Position numbers and translations under genes: made by a program. From JBCBTD01 sp039818825 (lineage in GTDB: Bacteria > Pseudomonadota > Alphaproteobacteria > Geminicoccales > Geminicoccaceae), in assembly GCA_039818825.1 (NCBI GenBank), contig JBCBTD010000114.1:1-7264 (forward strand): a stretch of 7,264 nt of DNA. Reading direction: 5' to 3'. Position 1 is the stretch's first letter; the number at the start of each line of letters is the position of its first letter. Below, in pieces: positions 5,410 to 7,264 of this stretch. The notes under the pieces were generated by a model. That model worked only from the letters and a program-made list of their open reading frames with translations. It was not told where the DNA came from and did not search any database.

Positions 5410-7185
5410 ATGGAAACTCAGACCCTAATCTACATCGTCGTCGGAGCAACTTTCGCGCTCTACATCGGCATCGCGATCTGGTCGCGGGCCGGTAGCACTG
5501 GCGAGTTCTACGCCGCCGGGCGCGGTGTTCCGCCGATGATGAACGGGATGGCCACCGCCGCGGACTGGATGTCGGCGGCGTCGTTCATCTCGATGGCCGG
5601 CCTCATCGCCTTCGTCGGTTACGACAATTCGTCGTTTCTGATGGGTTGGACCGGCGGCTACGTGCTGCTGGCGATGCTGTTGGCGCCGTACCTGCGCAAG
5701 TTCGGCAAGTTCACAGTACCCGAGTTCATCGGCGACCGTTTCTACTCGACGACGGCGCGGATGGTTGCGGTGCTGTGCCTCATCGTCGCCTCGGTGACCT
5801 ACGTCATCGGTCAGATGACGGGTGTCGGCGTGACCTTCTCGCGCTTCCTGGAGGTGCCGTCGCACATCGGCCTGTTCATCGGTGCCACCATCGTCTTCGT
5901 CTACGCCGTCTTGGGCGGCATGAAGGGCATCACCTACACCCAGGTGGCGCAGTACGTGGTGCTGATCGTCGCTTACACGGTCCCGGCGGTGTTCATCTCG
6001 CTCAGCCTGACTGGCGTCGCGGTGCCGCCACTTGGCCTGTTCTCGAACACGGCCGATACTGGTGTGCCGCTGTTGCAGACCCTCAACCAGGTCATCACCG
6101 ACCTCGGGTTCGCGACCTACACCGGCCACCACACCAACACGCTGAACATGGTTCTGTTCACGCTGTCGCTGATGATCGGCACGGCTGGTCTGCCCCACGT
6201 GATCATCCGCTTCTTCACGGTGCCGCGGGTTGCGGACGCCCGTTGGTCGGCCGGCTGGGCGTTGGTCTTCATCGCGCTCCTCTACCTGACCGCTCCTGCG
6301 GTCGGCGCGATGGCGCGGTTGAACCTGATGAACACAATCCAGACCGGCGAGGTCGGGTCCCCCGACGGCAATCTCCTCTACGCCGATCGTCCCGATTGGA
6401 TGAAGAACTGGGAGGTCACGGGTCTTCTGGCCTGGGAAGACAAGAACGACGACGGTCGCATTCAGTTCTACAACGACAGGAATGCGACGTTTGCTGCGGA
6501 AGCCGAAGGCTTCGGTTGGCGCGGCAACGAGTTGACCGTGAACCGGGACATCCTGGTGCTGGCCAACCCGGAAATCGCGCAGTTGCCTGGATGGGTGATT
6601 GCGCTGGTCGCTGCCGGCGGTTTGGCGGCAGCGCTCTCGACCGCGGCAGGTCTCTTGCTCGCGATCTCCGGCGCCATCTCCCACGACCTGATCAAGGGTG
6701 CTTTGAACCCACGAATCAGCGAGCGCGGAGAACTGATGGCGGCACGCATCTCGATGGCCGGTGCCATCGCGCTCGCCACGTATCTCGGCCTCAATCCGCC
6801 CGGCTTCGCGGCGCAAACGGTGGCGCTCGCCTTCGGCATCGCGGCAGCGTCACTGTTCCCGGTGTTGATGATGGGCATCTTCGTCAAACGCATCAACGAC
6901 AAGGGTGCGATCGCCGGAATGCTCGCTGGTCTCTTGTTCACGGTGGTCTACATCTTCCTGTACAAGGGCTGGTTCTTCATCCCGGGCACGGCGATGTTCC
7001 CCGATACCGCTGAGTACTGGGTGTTCGGCATCTCGCCCCTGTCGATCGGGTCGGTTGGTGCCGGGATCAACTTCCTGGTCGCCTACGTCGTGGCGAACGC
7101 GACAGAGGCTCCGCCTCAGGAAATCCAGGATCTCGTCGAGAGTATCCGTATCCCCCGCGGTGCGGGTGCTGCCACCGACCATTGA
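5410..7185 (+). CDS. Sodium:solute symporter, VC_2705 type (ActP-related), large subunit
   Basis: This 591-residue inner-membrane transporter of the SSS family probably brings in a small carboxylate such as acetate with Na+. The substrate is inferred from similarity to ActP. About 13 membrane helices are visible. The first conserved helix carries TAADWMSAASFISMAG (49-64), where Asp52 and Ser55 sit near positions important in PutP. A later helix has AAALSTAAGLLLAISGAISHDL (406-427 region); Ser410 and Thr411 match the PutP Ser/Thr pair that binds Na+. A long hydrophilic segment (about 304-392), absent from shorter SSS members but, as I recall it, typical of this subtype, contains an EF-hand-like loop at 344-355. 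The ATG at 5410 follows a GGCGGG at 5396-5400 and starts the N-terminal helix directly. It ends just before a strong terminator. I give no gene symbol because the family has no settled name and the substrate is unknown. Confidence 0.93.
   Translation: METQTLIYIVVGATFALYIGIAIWSRAGSTGEFYAAGRGVPPMMNGMATAADWMSAASFISMAGLIAFVGYDNSSFLMGWTGGYVLLAMLLAPYLRKFGKFTVPEFIGDRFYSTTARMVAVLCLIVASVTYVIGQMTGVGVTFSRFLEVPSHIGLFIGATIVFVYAVLGGMKGITYTQVAQYVVLIVAYTVPAVFISLSLTGVAVPPLGLFSNTADTGVPLLQTLNQVITDLGFATYTGHHTNTLNMVLFTLSLMIGTAGLPHVIIRFFTVPRVADARWSAGWALVFIALLYLTAPAVGAMARLNLMNTIQTGEVGSPDGNLLYADRPDWMKNWEVTGLLAWEDKNDDGRIQFYNDRNATFAAEAEGFGWRGNELTVNRDILVLANPEIAQLPGWVIALVAAGGLAAALSTAAGLLLAISGAISHDLIKGALNPRISERGELMAARISMAGAIALATYLGLNPPGFAAQTVALAFGIAAASLFPVLMMGIFVKRINDKGAIAGMLAGLLFTVVYIFLYKGWFFIPGTAMFPDTAEYWVFGISPLSIGSVGAGINFLVAYVVANATEAPPQEIQDLVESIRIPRGAGAATDH
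6439..6474 (+). other. EF-hand-like acidic loop in the symporter
   Basis: These codons encode DKNDDGRIQFYN (residues 344-355). Positions 1, 3, 5, 6 and 8 (Asp, Asn, Asp, Gly, Ile) fit a calcium-binding EF-hand or dockerin loop; position 12 is Asn rather than Glu. It lies in the long hydrophilic segment between membrane helices. Calcium binding is inference; the segment resembles what I recall as conserved in this symporter subtype. Confidence 0.5.
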
Positions 7186-7211
7186 CGGACGTCACCCACC
7201 GTTGACGGTCA

Positions 7212-7251
7212 TTGCGGACCTCGGCCATCCGGTCGGGGTCCGCAAGCTTTT
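7212..7251 (+). terminator. Intrinsic terminator after the symporter operon
   Basis: Bases 7212-7226 pair with 7231-7245 around the four-base loop ATCC, giving a 15-pair stem: nine perfect outer pairs (TTGCGGACC with GGTCCGCAA), one G-T pair, then five more including one G-T. A TTTT run follows at 7248-7251 after GC. It begins 27 bases past the symporter stop, the expected place for transcription of the small- and large-subunit genes to end. The T-run is short, so termination may be partial. Confidence 0.75.
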
Positions 7252-7264
7252 CGGGACCCCACCA

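Noticed and set aside
5425..6816. Minus-strand open frame of 463 codons
   Set aside because: It is antisense to the symporter gene, very rich in Arg, His, Asp and Gln, and has no recognisable motif; long antisense frames are expected at this GC content.
7182..7208. Direct repeat TTGACGG (7182-7188 and 7202-7208)
   Set aside because: A seven-base repeat is too short to be meaningful without support; there is no operator context and it lies after the stop codon.

Overview
The window is ordinary-looking high-GC bacterial chromosome, most likely from a proteobacterium and probably an alphaproteobacterium. That guess rests on the style of the Urt proteins and the GC-rich third codon positions, not on any marker gene. 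All real genes lie on the + strand in two groups. I see no RNA genes, insertion sequences or CRISPR arrays.

Bases 1-552 hold the end of urtA, the periplasmic urea/short-amide binding protein. Its left part is structurally broken. Bases 1-49 are the exact reverse complement of bases 126-174, and bases 1-126 read on the minus strand give the missing upstream UrtA residues. This is a fold-back, most simply an assembly or amplification chimera at a sequence end, and the genuine + strand urtA begins at about base 127. A short gap with a strong GC hairpin (572-594) separates urtA from urtB.

Bases 611-4813 hold urtB, urtC, urtD and urtE, tightly packed (1-base gap, 4-base overlap, 3-base gap). Together with UrtA they form a complete high-affinity urea-type ABC importer: UrtA binds the substrate in the periplasm, UrtB and UrtC form the membrane channel, and UrtD and UrtE are the ATPases. 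UrtB has the long periplasmic N-terminal helical-repeat domain found in proteobacterial UrtB proteins. No urease gene is visible.

Bases 4814-5134 are a 321-base non-coding gap with only weak signals.

Bases 5135-7185 hold a two-gene unit: a small two-helix DUF4212 membrane protein and a 591-residue sodium:solute symporter of the VC_2705 type, related to acetate permease ActP. This pair probably imports a small carboxylate with Na+. It ends at a convincing intrinsic terminator (7212-7251).

I do not see a new biological system here. The most important observation is the fold-back, which affects how the first 126 bases should be annotated. Smaller points are an EF-hand-like loop in the symporter, the urtA-urtB hairpin, the UrtB N-terminal domain, and a possible competing fold over the terminator.
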